This document shows, piece after piece, positions 47,360 to 64,000 of a stretch of 64,000 bases of DNA. This stretch comes from Pempheris klunzingeri (taxonomy: Eukaryota; Chordata; Actinopteri; Acropomatiformes; Pempheridae): positions 11,897,618-11,961,617 of the forward strand of contig NC_092013.1 of NCBI RefSeq assembly GCF_042242105.1, written 5' to 3'. Position 1 is the stretch's first letter, and every line of letters starts with the position of its first letter. Position numbers and translations under genes: made by a program. The notes under the pieces were generated by a model, which ran no database searches, was not told the DNA's origin, and worked only from the letters and a program-made list of their open reading frames with translations.

Positions 47360-47375
47360 CAGCGCCCCCTGTGGC
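47360..47375 (-). promoter_or_regulatory. CTCF-like motif at the necap2 promoter
   Basis: On the minus strand GCCACAGGGGGCGCTG holds the strong CTCF half CAGGGGGCGCTG; the 5' part of the core fits less well. It lies about 115 bases upstream of the necap2 start codon. Confidence 0.4.
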
Positions 47376-48005
47376 CGGGAGGGTTCAGGCCCCGGAGACA
47401 GCAGCACTAAAGTGTCCTGATGTACCACGATAACATTAATGTAAGAGGGCACAGTGTGCTTGATACATGTCTAATCGGCTATTGATTTTATAGAAATGTA
47501 TTTTTCACATTTCTTTTCTTCTTTCTGTATTTTTTGTAGGCTGTGAAAGTGAAGGTAAAACTTTCTTATTTAAGGTTTATTGTCAGTTGGCACAAACAAA
47601 TCGACTGGGCAGGGGTATGCATCAGAATATATAGTAAATATGATTCTCATGCAAAATAAGTAAATACCTCATTATCTAGTTGGTCTAAGATATTGGAACA
47701 GGTTTAGATAACTCATCTGTATTCTGTGGCTTTAATAACAAACTCTAGGTGTGGTTTCAGAGCTGTAAGTCAAGCTGTTGTTGTTCTGTCATTTATCTAT
47801 TCTGTATAACTGATAGTGGAGGCAATAAAATAAAATACATTTTAAATCAACATTTATTTAAAATTATTGATTTCTTTCAAACAAAGCCATGTAATAGGCA
47901 GGGTAATATAACGATACGACGACAGTGTACTTTGAATTCATCTTGTTGAACCAGGTTTCACTGCATGTAAAACAAACATACACAAAGTTCTATTTCTGAA
48001 GTGTG

Positions 48006-48011
48006 TTTATT
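48006..48011 (-). terminator. szrd1: Candidate szrd1 poly(A) signal
   Basis: TTTATT on the plus strand reads AATAAA for the minus-strand gene, about 2.3 kb past the szrd1 stop codon. Confidence 0.4.
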
Positions 48012-50326
48012 AAAGGGTATTCAAATTTCATTAATGTTTTTCAAGTTTCAAAATAACAATGACATCAAGACGGGTGGCTGTGAATGACTGAAACAAAGCT
48101 TCATGGGTGGATCAGGAACACGATGCATATTCACTTTTAATTATTATTCTAAATCCATTTTATTTCAATAATTGAACCTAATCCCAGGGAACACTGTGTC
48201 ACAGGCACGTATCCTTGATGGTGTATATCCAACTCCAGTTTACAGCCTTACATGTTGTCCTCCCTGAACAGCGTACACTATCTCATAAAACAAAAATAGT
48301 GAGATGTTAGAGCTGCTGTAGGCAACTTATACTGCTGTCAAACAAGTTCCGTTCCCAGACATTAGAGAACGAACACAAACGCAGCAGTTTTAGCCACATA
48401 GTTTGCTTTTGTTTAATTTACTGTGAATCAGTTTTGCCTTCTTGTGAACATTTCCAATCAGTGGTTTTACAGACACTAGAAAACATCTAGACAAATTATG
48501 GTCAAAGCAGTCATGAAACACTTCTGAAAGAAAAGCATTATTGCACTCTTACTGAGTATTTGCCTAAAGCTCTTGCGGAGTGCAGCGATAAACTGTGCCT
48601 CAATGATTTTATTCAGTGATATAATTACTTATCACAAGCACACAAAAAAGCGCAACATGTTCTACCCGCTGGGAATTATATGTGTGTAACCAGGAATCAT
48701 TTATTATTTAAGGCATACAAGTGTGATAGGTCCAATTCATTGTGAACCTGCCTGTGATAATCAGTACTGGTAACTCATCAGTATCTGATGAGATTATTGA
48801 TTTCATGGTTTGCAAACTTTAATCATCAATCTGTGGCAAACGATAGCGTAAAAACAGACCAGGAAAAACATTCATCAAAACCAGGCCGGGGAATTTGGCT
48901 TCACTCTGGAGAACGCGGATTAAAACATCATTACATCATCATATTTGAATTCACAAATTTCCCTGACCCTTTTCCGGACTAAAGCAGCTGTCATGTGGCT
49001 GTTTCACCCTCCACGCTGGCATCAAATAATTATTTCTGAAGAATTTGCAAACCATCTTTTTATTAGAAGATTAGTCAATATACTGCAGCTGGTGCAAAAC
49101 CCAATCAAAATCTTTTCTGGACAGATGCAGCACAGTTGGCTGTAAGCGAAGTTCCAACTTAGCTATTAGAAAACGGCAAGGCAACACACAGGAGGGACAT
49201 TTCTGCATGATAACTTTAGATTTTCAATTCATGAATGGGTTTCCAATTTCAAAAAATTTAATGATGCTACTAGTAAAGTTTCCTACATCTGGCTACATCA
49301 TTTAATCTCTGAGACGCTACTGACCTCCTGACTTTAACATGACAAAACAAAAAAACATGAAGCATGAAGAAACAATGTAAACCGTTTAAAACAAAAAAAA
49401 TAATAATAATAATTGAAGCAAACCACAGCACAGGTAATTAGGCAATATGTAAAAAATAATTCAGGGAGAAAATTCAATATTATTGCTTGAATAAGCTTCG
49501 ATTTGAGACATTCTGTTCTTCCGATCTATAATCTTTGGCCACAGGCTGTGTGCCCACCGGTGCCACCAGTGCCAAACAGAGGCCTGCGGACTGTGGAAAG
49601 TGCTGGTCTGAGCCTCTGCCATTGCTATGCAACTACAGCACTAAAACACACTTTTGAGCACAGTGCACTTTTACTCCAAATGTTGGATCAGTTTGACTTT
49701 CTGTCACCTTGCACTAAAGCTGCTGAACACACAGTAAACTCTCAGCACTGCCAAACACTTAATTTCCACTGGACCCAACAAACTGAGGCCAGCTTCCCGG
49801 TGGACACCCAGCCATGATCCACAGCTCAGTCAGTGGAAAGGCCTGCTCGCTTGTTCGTTCGTTTCTACATCTCCGGGGAATTCCCACAGACTCACGAACT
49901 CTCCTCATTCTCCCTGAAGAGACAGACACCTGATGCCCTGGCGTGCGGCCGGCCAATCGTACTTAAAATCATAGGGCACCTCATGGTACATCAAAGTATC
50001 ACAGTGTGTGGGGATGTGAGGCCAAAGCCTGTTCACAGTGTGGAACAGAAGGGGATTCAGATCTTTGGCTGATCTCTGCCAGCCCCTTGCAATGTTCCCC
50101 AGAAGGAAAAGACAAGGTGAAAGGCAAAGACCACGCCAGTAAGCAGAGAAGAGAGAGGGTGGAGAAGTTCATTTCGGTCCGTGCTACGTCTTCGTATTTC
50201 TGATGTCTGTCAAATATCGGTGTCATCCCACCACTCTGCTCTTCATACCACACACATCCCCTTTAACTGCCACCCCTCGTGCCCTCTCAGGGAGACAGCT
50301 GACTCCTTGCAGCAGGTAGCACCTGT

Positions 50327-52396
50327 TTATCTGCAGAGTCGGAAGCCTGAGGTGCCATCTGGGCCAGTGGGCTGGCGGACCACGTGATTGTTTGGACGAA
50401 CTGGTTCTGATGGTTGCTGCACGCTCATTCGAGCTGGCCTAATGATACAAGAAGAAACGAGAGTACATTAAATGACTGTTTTTCACTTTTTCATCTCAAT
50501 TCTAAATACTGTGTGAATCCATTATTGTTCTTCTGTGTTGTCATATCTTACCTGTCCTGGCATGGATTGTCCTGAGGAGTATCATCTGAAGAAGCACTAC
50601 CTAAAATCCTTCGTCTGGCTTCTGCATACTCTGCCTCCCGCTGGGCCAAAGACTTCATCTGCTGAGAGGGACGAGTCAAGGATGCAGGGTTTCCTGCGGT
50701 GCCGTTATTTGAGGGACGTTTCAAAATTCGAATTTGTGGTGGCGGTGCAGCAGGCAGAGAGTCGTCCTGGATTACAATAGCAGTTCGAACAGGTGAGCCA
50801 CCTGAACCCAAGCTGGATTTCCTGTGTGGGTAAAAACATGAGAGGAATAAAGTTACTGGAGAAAAAAAAGTCGTCTTACCTTGTGTTAAACATCTTTGAT
50901 ACATTTTGTATTTGCTTACTTTGCCTCCTGATTTATTTTCAGTTTAGCCTCAAGCCGTCTCTCGATTTCCTGGGAAGAGAGAAATACTTGTTAGATTTGC
51001 ATTAATTGACCTGTATAGCAAACACGCTCACGAGATCCAGATTTATTAAGTGCGGACTGGTTTCTAGAATCTATGAAAACATGTTTTTGAAAGATATTAT
51101 GACATCCCTTGTTATGGTGAGGCGTATCTAATCTCTGGTCAGTAATCGGTGACCTACAGCCAACAATGTAGATACTCTGTTCTCTGTAAAACCACACAGA
51201 GGACCTCACAAGATCGAATGACATTTGTTAGGAAATTGATTTGTTTTTCATAGCAACTGTGTATTTATTTTGGCTGTGTTTGCTAGTTTGACAGTGTAGT
51301 ATTGATTCTACAAGAAACTGTATCCAACACTTATTATGGAAAACACAGTCGTGTGATGAGAAATCTTCTTAAATACACCACATACTGTATAACTAGTATG
51401 CACAGAGTAGATTAGATAATTAGATAGTTGCGTTTTTGTATTTCCTATGTTAACCTGACGGAGGGCGGGTGTTACAGCACTTAAAATGTGATCACTACAT
51501 GTATTATGAAATACATTTTCAGATTTTTTCAGACAATTTGTAATTAAAGTAAAAAGTTCACAGGTTAATCCATGTACATATCTTAGCGTTAGATAATCTA
51601 AACACATTTCCAGCACTTGGATTCAGGTTGCTCATACGCTGGATGAGAGGATGAAGAGCATGCAACAACTCAAGCATAACATTAAATTAACATCCATGAT
51701 AACATTGTGCACAGTCAGATGCTTTTGCAGCCACTTAAAATGTTTGTAATTGTAAAGGATATAATATTTAATTTCAGGAGATAAATGACAAAAACAACCA
51801 GGTCATTTTACATAGTTTGCAACAATCAAATCAGAGTGGTTCAGCCTGCCAACACACACTAGACTAAACTGAACTATGCTGGATCTATTTGATTATACCC
51901 AGCACACTATATTTAAAAAAACGCTGAACATACAACAGTGTTATAATATTGTAATGATTCACCTCAGTGCAGCCTGTCATTTCCGCAATGGGCGGGTCTA
52001 AACAATGAGAGCATTATAGGGGAAAAAGTCCACTTTGTAATAATTAGTTTTCTTTGTCCCACTGGTTTTACACACACCTTAAGATAATTCTGCTTAGCTA
52101 ATAAAATGACATGAAGCCAGACTCAGACCCAGGTCGTTGTGGGACAGCGAGGCCTGCAAGACTCAGCCAGGCTGCTTTCTTTGATGAGAAAACAAGCCGA
52201 GATAAACAACACGTTAATGTTTTCCAGCACCAAGACCCATTTAGCGTGGCGCGGATCCTCGCTGTGAGCCTGACTGGCTGCCAGACTGAAATCAGGCCAC
52301 AACCTTGTTTAGCAGAATATTTGAACAACGTTGATGTTGCTCACCCCGCTGTCCGCCGCCTCCTCCCAGCTCTCTGCAACCTCCTCATCCTCCATG
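50327..52396 (-). CDS. szrd1: SUZ RNA-binding domain containing protein 1
   Basis: SZRD1 is a small, highly conserved protein with SUZ and SUZ-C motifs, thought to bind RNA; its role is poorly known. Four exons, high to low: 52345-52389 (or to 52396), 50920-50969, 50552-50821 and 50327-50438. Blocks recognised are [29 protein letters not shown], then [20 protein letters not shown] with [18 protein letters not shown] (SUZ), and a C-terminal [19 protein letters not shown] (SUZ-C). The usual start [10 protein letters not shown] is present as DNA from 52396, but one extra C in the CCC at 52380-52382 shifts the frame. As given, the open frame starts at the ATG at 52389 and reads MRRVAESW, 158 aa in all (human 152). 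The intron 50970-52344 and spacer hold no recognised element. Confidence 0.93.
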
Positions 52397-55300
52397 TTTA
52401 ACAGAACTGCTGGCTGGTTACCTCTTCGGCTCCACTTGCTAACTATTTCCCCATCCACGCAGTGCACAGGGCATTGACGGTGGGCAGCTCAAACCTTTTG
52501 AGATCAGATGAAAGCGGAATGAGCGAATTAGCAAACCTTCCCTTGGCCGCGTGTTAGCCTGCTAGCTTACAGCTCACCCCCCCTGGCTGCTGCCTGCTAC
52601 TTTAAGTTAGGCGTCACGTCCACTTCGGTAAATCAGCCGGCCGCTGGTGTCGTCCACACGTCGCTCACAAGGAAATAAAACACGACTGCACACACTAGTT
52701 GCGGACAGTTGAGTTGTTAGCTCGGATTTGACGCTTTAGCTAAACCTCCCATGTTTGGCCGTTAGAACAGGAAGGGAAATGACGTTACATCTACGTTAGC
52801 GTCAATTTGCTAACTCCCGAGATAACAAACATTTACCAGCCAGATTAAATAGTTTTGCTTTAAATATGGACGCTGGTAACTCTTATTCACGTGTTTAAAG
52901 CGTTATGGCTGCCCCTAAGTAGTAACAGACACACCCACTCCTCCCTCGTTGTCTTTTTCGGTGGACGGGGCACTGACGGTTAGCACAGGCTGATGTGATT
53001 AACATGTTGTTGAAGGCAACTGCTGCGTTCATGGCACTGGCAGAAACACGGCGTCGTACAAGGGTTCACGTTGGTCACAGAGTTAAAAGTACTAATAAAA
53101 TAAAAGACCAGTAAATCATAATAAAACAACACCGAAACATGATAATAAATAATAATAATAAAATGTGGCTGCGAAATGTTACAAATTGGCTTCAGTTTTA
53201 GCCTGATTTGTCTGTATTATTTCTGAATAACTGCTGAGGGCGATTGAGTACTAAAATAGGACATGATCATAGTTTATTTGTAATATCCTCTATCTTGTTT
53301 GGAGAGATTGTCCAAACATTAAACTTTAGAGTTGTTGCTAATTACCTGTAGGGTGGAGTAAGGTAGTGCCTCCATCTTTGTAGTTCTGCAGATGTAAAGA
53401 GTTCATGCATCCAAAATCACATTTTCTGATGTTTTTTGATTATGTGTGGATCAGAATATTAATACAATGTACAGCAGAGAAAATGGCTTCTTCCTCAGAT
53501 AAGATTAGTGATTGTTTGGGTTTGTGGCTTTTTAAGATTTCTAATTATAAACAGAACTGTGCATATTTTAAATCAGGCACTTCACCGGCATGCAAGTGAG
53601 CATGGTTGTTGATAATTGATTATTGTGAATTGTTATCAAGTAAAAATGACCCTAACCTAAAAAAAAACTGCAGATCTAAAACTTTTCCTGCTTGAGTCAG
53701 AAATGTTAAAACCACAGCTGTTAACTTTTTTCTTTTCTTTATGCACAGATAGTGTTGATGTCTCATCGTGTGTAAGTCTAAATTGCTGCTTCTCTTCATC
53801 AGGTTGGACTGAAACTGCAGGTCAGAAGATGAACTTATCTCAGCCTGGTTTTGGACATTTCATATTAATGACATGGTGTCCTATACATTTTATATTTGTC
53901 CATATAAGAAAGCATTGTTCCTGGTAGTATATTTAATGGTAAACAATGGACTTTGATAGGTTATTTATTTATTATAGTTCAGTCCTATAACCAACTTTTT
54001 TAAAATCAAAGTCTGATGAAGTAACAAGTGGAAGAATCACGTAATACCCAAGAGCTTGGACATTTCCTTTCTTTCTTTCTTTGATACACATGCCATCTCT
54101 GGGAATATTGTAATCCTACTGACAACAAGGGTCAAGACAAAAATCTCTTACAGTATTGTCACACTTTTAATGGTCAGAGCATGGTACACAAGACAAAGGT
54201 TGTTTTGTAACATGTAAGCTGATGCGAAGCTGCTCTCTGCCTTCGTGCCTTTGACTCAGTCCTCCCTGGAGGTTTTCACATTTTTGGAACATTTCATCAG
54301 CTGTGGTCCTCATGACAATTCATAATTTGAAAGCCTCCCGTTGTCAAGACAAAGGGGTCATAAACCAAGAAGTCAAGAACTTCGGGTAACATCTCTCTGA
54401 GAAGTCTCTCAGCAAGTCTCTCACCTGAAGTCTTAACACCTGACCACTTGTTATACTTTCTCAACGTAGTGAGCACTGTTAAGATTGCATTGTAAAAGAT
54501 GCAGCATTAATTTTTTTTAAAAAAATTGAAATTAACATACCTGTGCAATGATGGTATTCAAACATGATTATGTGTGGTGTGTGATTTCCTCTGGACATGT
54601 GTTTGTGAACTCCTAATAAAAACCTGCATTTACACTCTCAGCAGTAATATGACTCCATAATTTACTGCAATAAAAAAGACGTAAACAGCTCACTTTTCCA
54701 TTTTCCTCATGTTGTGTAGTTTTATCAGTGATGTTATTTGCTGCTGTGGTGGGCATCTCTCAGGGCAGACAGAGGGGGGCGCAGTGTTTGGTCCAGAGGA
54801 TCCACCCCGGTGCCTCAGACGGTCAGCGGCCGCTACAGCGTCGCTGTGCTGCGGAGGACGCTGCTCACAGAGCGGAAGATGGCGACTGTTTGGAGGCTGC
54901 AGAGGAACCTCCGGAGCTGATACCGGGGGGAAGGAGAGGAAATACACACACCCAGAGCCCACTAAAGACCACGTCTAAAACAACGGTATTAACAATGCTG
55001 CAACAGCTAAGGAGTGAGATTGACATTTCCAACAAAGTGTGTGACATTACAGGAGCTACCGCTGGTTAATTAGTGCACACAGCTAACGTTAGCAAAGATT
55101 ATCACCAGTAGACTGAAGATGGCAGCTAGCTTGCTAGCCAGCAAGGTGTAACGTTAGCTGAAGCTGCTGAGATGATGTCGTGTCGGTTAGATATTTAATA
55201 AGTAGAGGATTTCTATTTCTACCATGCAGTGGTGTTCAGAGGAAAACGCCTAACGCGTCTCTACAAACCGCTAACGCTAAGGAATCATTGGTGCTAGCTA

Positions 55301-55959
55301 ACGATAGCTTGGATGCTCATGAGCAGTTAGCTACCCAGCGTTAGCATATATTCTCCAAGGATCAGACGCTAAATTCAGCAACATGCAGCTGCTACACGCC
55401 GGTTTGTTAGTGAAATAGTGATTTGCAACACACAAGATTCCCCGTTTAGCCGTATGACACATCACAATTTCCAAGCATAGTCCTATGTAGTCATACGCAG
55501 GGTGGTGATTAGCATTAGCAATATAGCATTTCAGTTATTATGTGATGCTAACGGCAGCTAGTTAGATGTGGCTAACGATATAAGAGGGACGTGCTGTGTG
55601 GAGGGGCCAGCTGCTCAGCCTAAAGAAAGGGCACCACCCGGTTTAGACAATGGGTGTGACAGCTGATATTGTTGAGCTCTAAATGCCACAAAAATGTTGT
55701 GGTGGTTACAGCTTTGCAGTGTCATTGGATTTCTTGGGTACTACCAGATCTCTTCCAGTTTTGCTTAAGGCCTCATCCCCATTAGATTTTAGTTGCTGAA
55801 AGCCATTATCAACATGTAGGTGTTAAGTGTGAAATTGAATAAATGGCTAATTGTAACTACTGCGTAGGTAATTGTAGCTGATGGTAAACATGCACCTGAA
55901 CATCATGTTCATTAGTGCAGACAAAAGTAGCATGTTTCCCCTTGTCTCTGCAGACAATA
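52397..55959. other. Head-to-head spacer of szrd1 and fbxo42, with the fbxo42 leader
   Basis: Promoter-like CpG-containing sequence lies at 52400-52830 (szrd1) and 54760-54930 (fbxo42). Between them, 53080-54650 is AT-rich with short AAT and CTTT runs. The fbxo42 start codon lies in an exon beginning at 55954 (acceptor TTGTCTCTGCAG), so at least one leader exon lies upstream, probably within 54760-55060. Its donor could not be fixed. The inferred leader intron (about 55060-55950) is dense in GCTAAC/GTTAGC words. Confidence 0.55.
54871..54886 (+). promoter_or_regulatory. fbxo42: ETS plus YY1 composite site at the fbxo42 promoter
   Basis: AGCGGAAGATGGCGAC overlaps an ETS core (GCGGAAG) with a YY1 core (AAGATGGCGAC). 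This arrangement is typical of TATA-less housekeeping promoters just downstream of the start site. Confidence 0.5.
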
Positions 55960-60866
<4,907 letters not shown>

Positions 60867-61458
60867 TGCAGCTCCAGGCGGGATTGGGTTGACAGACGCT
60901 CCACCCTGTGAACACACAAGGGAAATGACACACAAGGCCTTTTTCCTGTAGAGAGGATTATGGGAAAAGAACATAATCATTGTTAGATGTTCCACTTTAA
61001 ATTCACTATTCTCCCTTCTGCCTACTGCAAGCGTTCAAAATAAAACACTTTAACTACACTTTGATAAAACCATTTGGTTGAATGAGAATCCTGACTGTGT
61101 GTATGTGTGTGTGTTTGTGACTGCAGTGATTAGAGAGAACAGGACTTTTTTGTTGTTCCCCAAAAGGTGATCAACTGAACAATAACATTTCTGTTTTTCT
61201 GTGTCACCCTCCTGTGAACTCTTTAAAGAGAGGAACTCTGGAAGAACGGAGGCTGTTTACAGAGATGGTTGATAACTACCTTGCTTTTTGTATCACTCTT
61301 AAGCCTGCAATGTTTACATCAAAAACAGTGTGTGTGTGAGGGTGTGTGCGTGCGTGTGTGTTACGTGAGCACGGTGGTGGTTAAAAGTTGTTGACTAATG
61401 TGTGTTGGGGGCCATTGTGGGGGAGAGATGTGGCACTGTACTATAAACATAGTTAAAC

Positions 61459-61464
61459 AATAAA
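61459..61464 (+). terminator. fbxo42: Candidate fbxo42 poly(A) signal
   Basis: AATAAA about 590 bases past the fbxo42 stop, followed within 50 bases by GT-rich sequence, which is the usual downstream context. Confidence 0.65.
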
Positions 61465-62147
61465 GGCCTCCATGTCTCCTCTGTTACAGTCTTAACATTC
61501 CTGCTGTGTGTGTGTGTGTGTGTTGTCCATCAAATGTCACTGCATTGACAAATAGATAATCATACTTGAAGAACTATGTTCAAGTTATTTACCTACCAGT
61601 TGTTTTTGGATAGAAAAATTCAAGTTGAGATAAAAAAAAGTTTGCTCATAGTTCGGTTGGTTTGATTCAGCCACCAAAATTTAAAACCTGAATATCTGGA
61701 CTTTTGCTGCATTTATGTCATATCAGAGTTTTCCAAATTATAGTCACGTCATCTTCCAAACTGTGAAAAAACTTTTATTGAAAACTAATAAATCCAACTT
61801 GGGTCTAATAGAGAATTGCCTGAAAACCATCTAAACAGTGATGCCTCACATCAGCCGAGGACTGTTCAGTGTAAATAAACCCAAATTAAATGGATATGGT
61901 GTTATAGTGTTATATTGTCAGCATGCGGTTTTATAATGATCACATGACTGACAGGACAGAAGTCAATCATTTAATTTAACCTCAACCACAGTTGCCTGGA
62001 TTTCCAAGTTAAACCAACTTCAGCAACTTCTGTTTTTAAGTTTAAAGTTTAAAAAGTTTTTTGAATACGTCTGAATATGTGAAAAACAAAAAAGTGTAAT
62101 TTTGCATTTTGAAATTGCAAAACTAGAAATGAGCTGTTGCAACACCT

Positions 62148-62190
62148 GAATTTCCCCCATGGGGATCAATGAAGGATTATTATTATTATT
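62148..62190 (+). mobile_element. LINE 3'-tail remnant ending in (ATT)n
   Basis: GAATTTCCCCCATGGGGATC is followed by AATGAAGGATT and an ATT run. This is the familiar 'aatttccccatgggatcaataaagg' tail of fish non-LTR elements with its terminal microsatellite. No body of the element is left upstream. Confidence 0.65.
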
Positions 62191-62604
62191 AAAATTCAAA
62201 GGCAAATTCACACCTTGTGAATCCAGACAGATGATTTTCAAGGTTTTCTGTGCTATATATTCAGTGACATTTTCATTTTAACATTAAGGTCAGGAGTGTT
62301 TATATTCTAAGAGTTAAATTACGTATGACAGCCTTTCTTTGCTTCCATAAAAAGTCTCTTAAGAGCTCAGCAACATGGAAATGTCAACATCAACGTCTCA
62401 GTGACAGCTGAACAACTCCATGTGCTGAGGAAGATCATGTGAAACCACTGAAAGCTCCTGAGCAGCTACTTATTGATGCTGTGAGGTGAGATTGCTATTG
62501 TCTGTTGTTGCTGTTTACAACATCAAAGATATCCTCTCAATTGTTGCCTTTGATTTATTCATTTGCAAGAATTGTCACGTATGATGATGTCTGTAACTGT
62601 ATAA

Positions 62605-62620
62605 CAGCGCCCTCTAGTGG
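62605..62620 (-). promoter_or_regulatory. Strong CTCF core motif
   Basis: On the minus strand CCACTAGAGGGCGCTG fits the CTCF core CCASYAGRKGGCRSTG at every position. It lies about 1.7 kb past fbxo42 and is the best such match in the window. Confidence 0.6.
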
Positions 62621-64000
62621 CTGTCCCTGCATACAGCACAAAGAGAAAAAAGTCACCTCAACTCCAAGTAGCATGATTTGTTCAAAATGTAATTTATAGC
62701 CAACAAGTTTCACAACAAATACTATTGTTTTGTTTTTTAAACAGATTTCACACATGATTTCCCCCAGTTTACTAAAGTCATTCTTACACTCAAAATGTCT
62801 CTTTTCTGTAAGATAAATGTCATCAAATTACACCTCACTCGTCAGACAGGGCACAGGTTTGTTTGTTTTGTTCCTGGGATTATCCATACTATCTTTGGCA
62901 GATTAACCTTGTTTCTACACCTATCCCTGTCAGCTCTGGATCCTCCTTCAGACACTCCACCCCCCTCTATGACCAACAATAACCTTTTACCCAGAGAGCT
63001 GCTATAGGGCAGCAGCAGGGGCAGTTTAAAGCAGAGCTCTGTGACTGGTGCAGATTGAGGGACTTGGTGATGTGGCAGACAGGACTGAAAGCCTACTGGC
63101 TCTGGCCTGAGGGCAGTGGGAGGAGACTTTGACAATGAATGTGCTGAGGACACATGTTTACAATGATGGGGGAGAGAGGAAGAATGGAGCTGCACAGGAG
63201 CTCCAAACACTGTGAGTTTTCTGAATGAAATCTTAAAACCTAAGAAATATTCTAAAAACTTTCCCAAAGGCACACAAGAGGATTTTTCTCTTCACCTCTG
63301 GTACTTTTGTACTTTGCTTGTTTGTGTTTTTGTTTGTTGGTTGTTCTTGTTTTTGTCAGGTCATGTCATGTCTTGTTTATGTCAGATGATGTTGTGAGGC
63401 TCTTTAAGATGCATCCTTTAATATTTCATTTAGCATTAATGACACTGTTCACTATGTGTGTTTGCAAGTGCAGTGTTGTTTAATTTTGTCATGCTACAAG
63501 TTTAATGGGTTAAATAGCAGGAACTATGTTTTTTTTAAGTCATGTGATAAGCTAAAACCTGATTGTTTCCATTCCAACATGACTCCTATCTGTCCTAATA
63601 TGTAAGGACAGAGCCTTTGTAAACACACTTGAGCCTCACAATTCAAAAACTGTTTACTTAAACATAAATTCTCTTGCAGATGGTGACTCTTTTGAACACA
63701 CTCACAGTCAAGGAAGCTAACGACAGTCACCACAGAAGAGAAAGACATGCAAAACAGATATTAAAAGTTATCACAAAAGCTGATAGCATTTGTTTCTGAC
63801 TGGACTGTTCTGTACAGAGGACAACACACTCCTCCTGCTCCCTAACAAGCTCAGACAAGGGGGAAAGTCACGTCTAACAGGACAAACTGTGAAGTTCACC
63901 TCTCAGGGATGACCAGTGCGCGGGTGCTGAAAACTTCACCAGAGGAGTCTGTGTTTGGTGCTCAACCTTCCCACAGAATGTCATCCACTGTGTCCACTGT

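Larger units (their letters stand above)
47248..50326. other. necap2 promoter and long szrd1 3' UTR
   Basis: The necap2 promoter occupies the first 200 bases and is GC-rich. The rest is largely AT-rich sequence downstream of the szrd1 stop (50327). A candidate szrd1 poly(A) signal at 48006-48011 would give a 2.3 kb 3' UTR, in keeping with the long 3' UTR of the mammalian gene. No coding potential is recognised. Confidence 0.55.
60867..64000. other. fbxo42 3' UTR, then sequence with no recognised gene
   Basis: The fbxo42 3' UTR runs to the poly(A) signal at 61459. Beyond it there are short GT tracts (about 61330-61360 and 61505-61522), a LINE tail at 62148 and a CTCF-like site at 62605. The stretch 62930-63220 is GC-richer, but no frame in it is bounded by convincing splice sites or resembles a known protein. 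Confidence 0.6.

Noticed and set aside
52980-54650. Possible virus-like or LTR element in the szrd1-fbxo42 spacer
   Set aside because: No paired terminal repeats, primer-binding site or gag/pol-like motif could be seen. I found no retrovirus- or Polinton-like element anywhere in the window.
54765-54790. GAGGGGGGCGCAG as another CTCF site
   Set aside because: The G run is one base too long for the core spacing and the 5' half does not fit.
62842-63273. A 143-codon minus-strand frame
   Set aside because: Composition is low-complexity Ser/Leu/Pro, with no recognisable domain and no promoter or splice signals.

Overview
The window is vertebrate nuclear DNA, almost certainly from a spiny-rayed teleost fish. 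All genes are split by GT-AG introns, most of them short. The proteins match human orthologues end to end, and introns and spacers carry dispersed repeats recognised from memory as typical of fish. The species cannot be named from the sequence. Gene names rest on protein recognition from memory, not on a database search.

Eight protein-coding genes are present. In order: atad3 (minus, N-terminal half only, running off the left edge), mrpl20 (minus), sdhb (plus), mfap2 (plus), crocc/rootletin (minus, 37 coding exons, 20 kb), necap2 (minus), szrd1 (minus) and fbxo42 (plus). Coding exons were traced base by base, and reading phase is kept across every junction. The predicted proteins are 149 aa (mrpl20), 283 aa (sdhb), 164 aa (mfap2), 2019 aa (crocc), 255 aa (necap2), about 158 aa (szrd1) and 715 aa (fbxo42), close to the human lengths.

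Layout. 0-5.4 kb: atad3 and mrpl20, both mitochondrial. 5.36-5.80 kb: a compact divergent promoter shared by mrpl20 and sdhb. 9.5-13.3 kb: a spacer rich in simple repeats, with a candidate mfap2 leader exon. 17.3-18.9 kb: mfap2 and crocc end tail to tail. 38.3-43.0 kb: repeats plus an orphan GC-rich block with a TATA box and a candidate exon. 47.2-50.3 kb: mostly the long szrd1 3' UTR. 52.4-56.0 kb: the szrd1/fbxo42 head-to-head spacer. 60.9-64 kb: fbxo42 3' UTR, then sequence with no recognisable gene.

The block sdhb-mfap2-crocc-necap2-szrd1-fbxo42 has the same order and orientations as human 1p36.13 (read in reverse), but lacks ATP13A2 between sdhb and mfap2 and SPATA21 between necap2 and szrd1. 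atad3 and mrpl20 are neighbours at human 1p36.33, so two human sub-blocks are joined here. Functionally, the left part holds mitochondrial genes (inner-membrane ATPase, mitoribosome, Complex II). The rest are unrelated neighbours: elastic microfibril, ciliary rootlet, clathrin-coat accessory factor, a SUZ-domain protein and an F-box/kelch ubiquitin-ligase adaptor.

I did not find an undescribed molecular system. The points most worth a second look are the extra base in the conserved first exon of szrd1, the tiny WVQF-encoding last exon of necap2, the orphan TATA promoter and exon near 40.4-40.8 kb, and the GCTAAC/GTTAGC clusters around the promoters.
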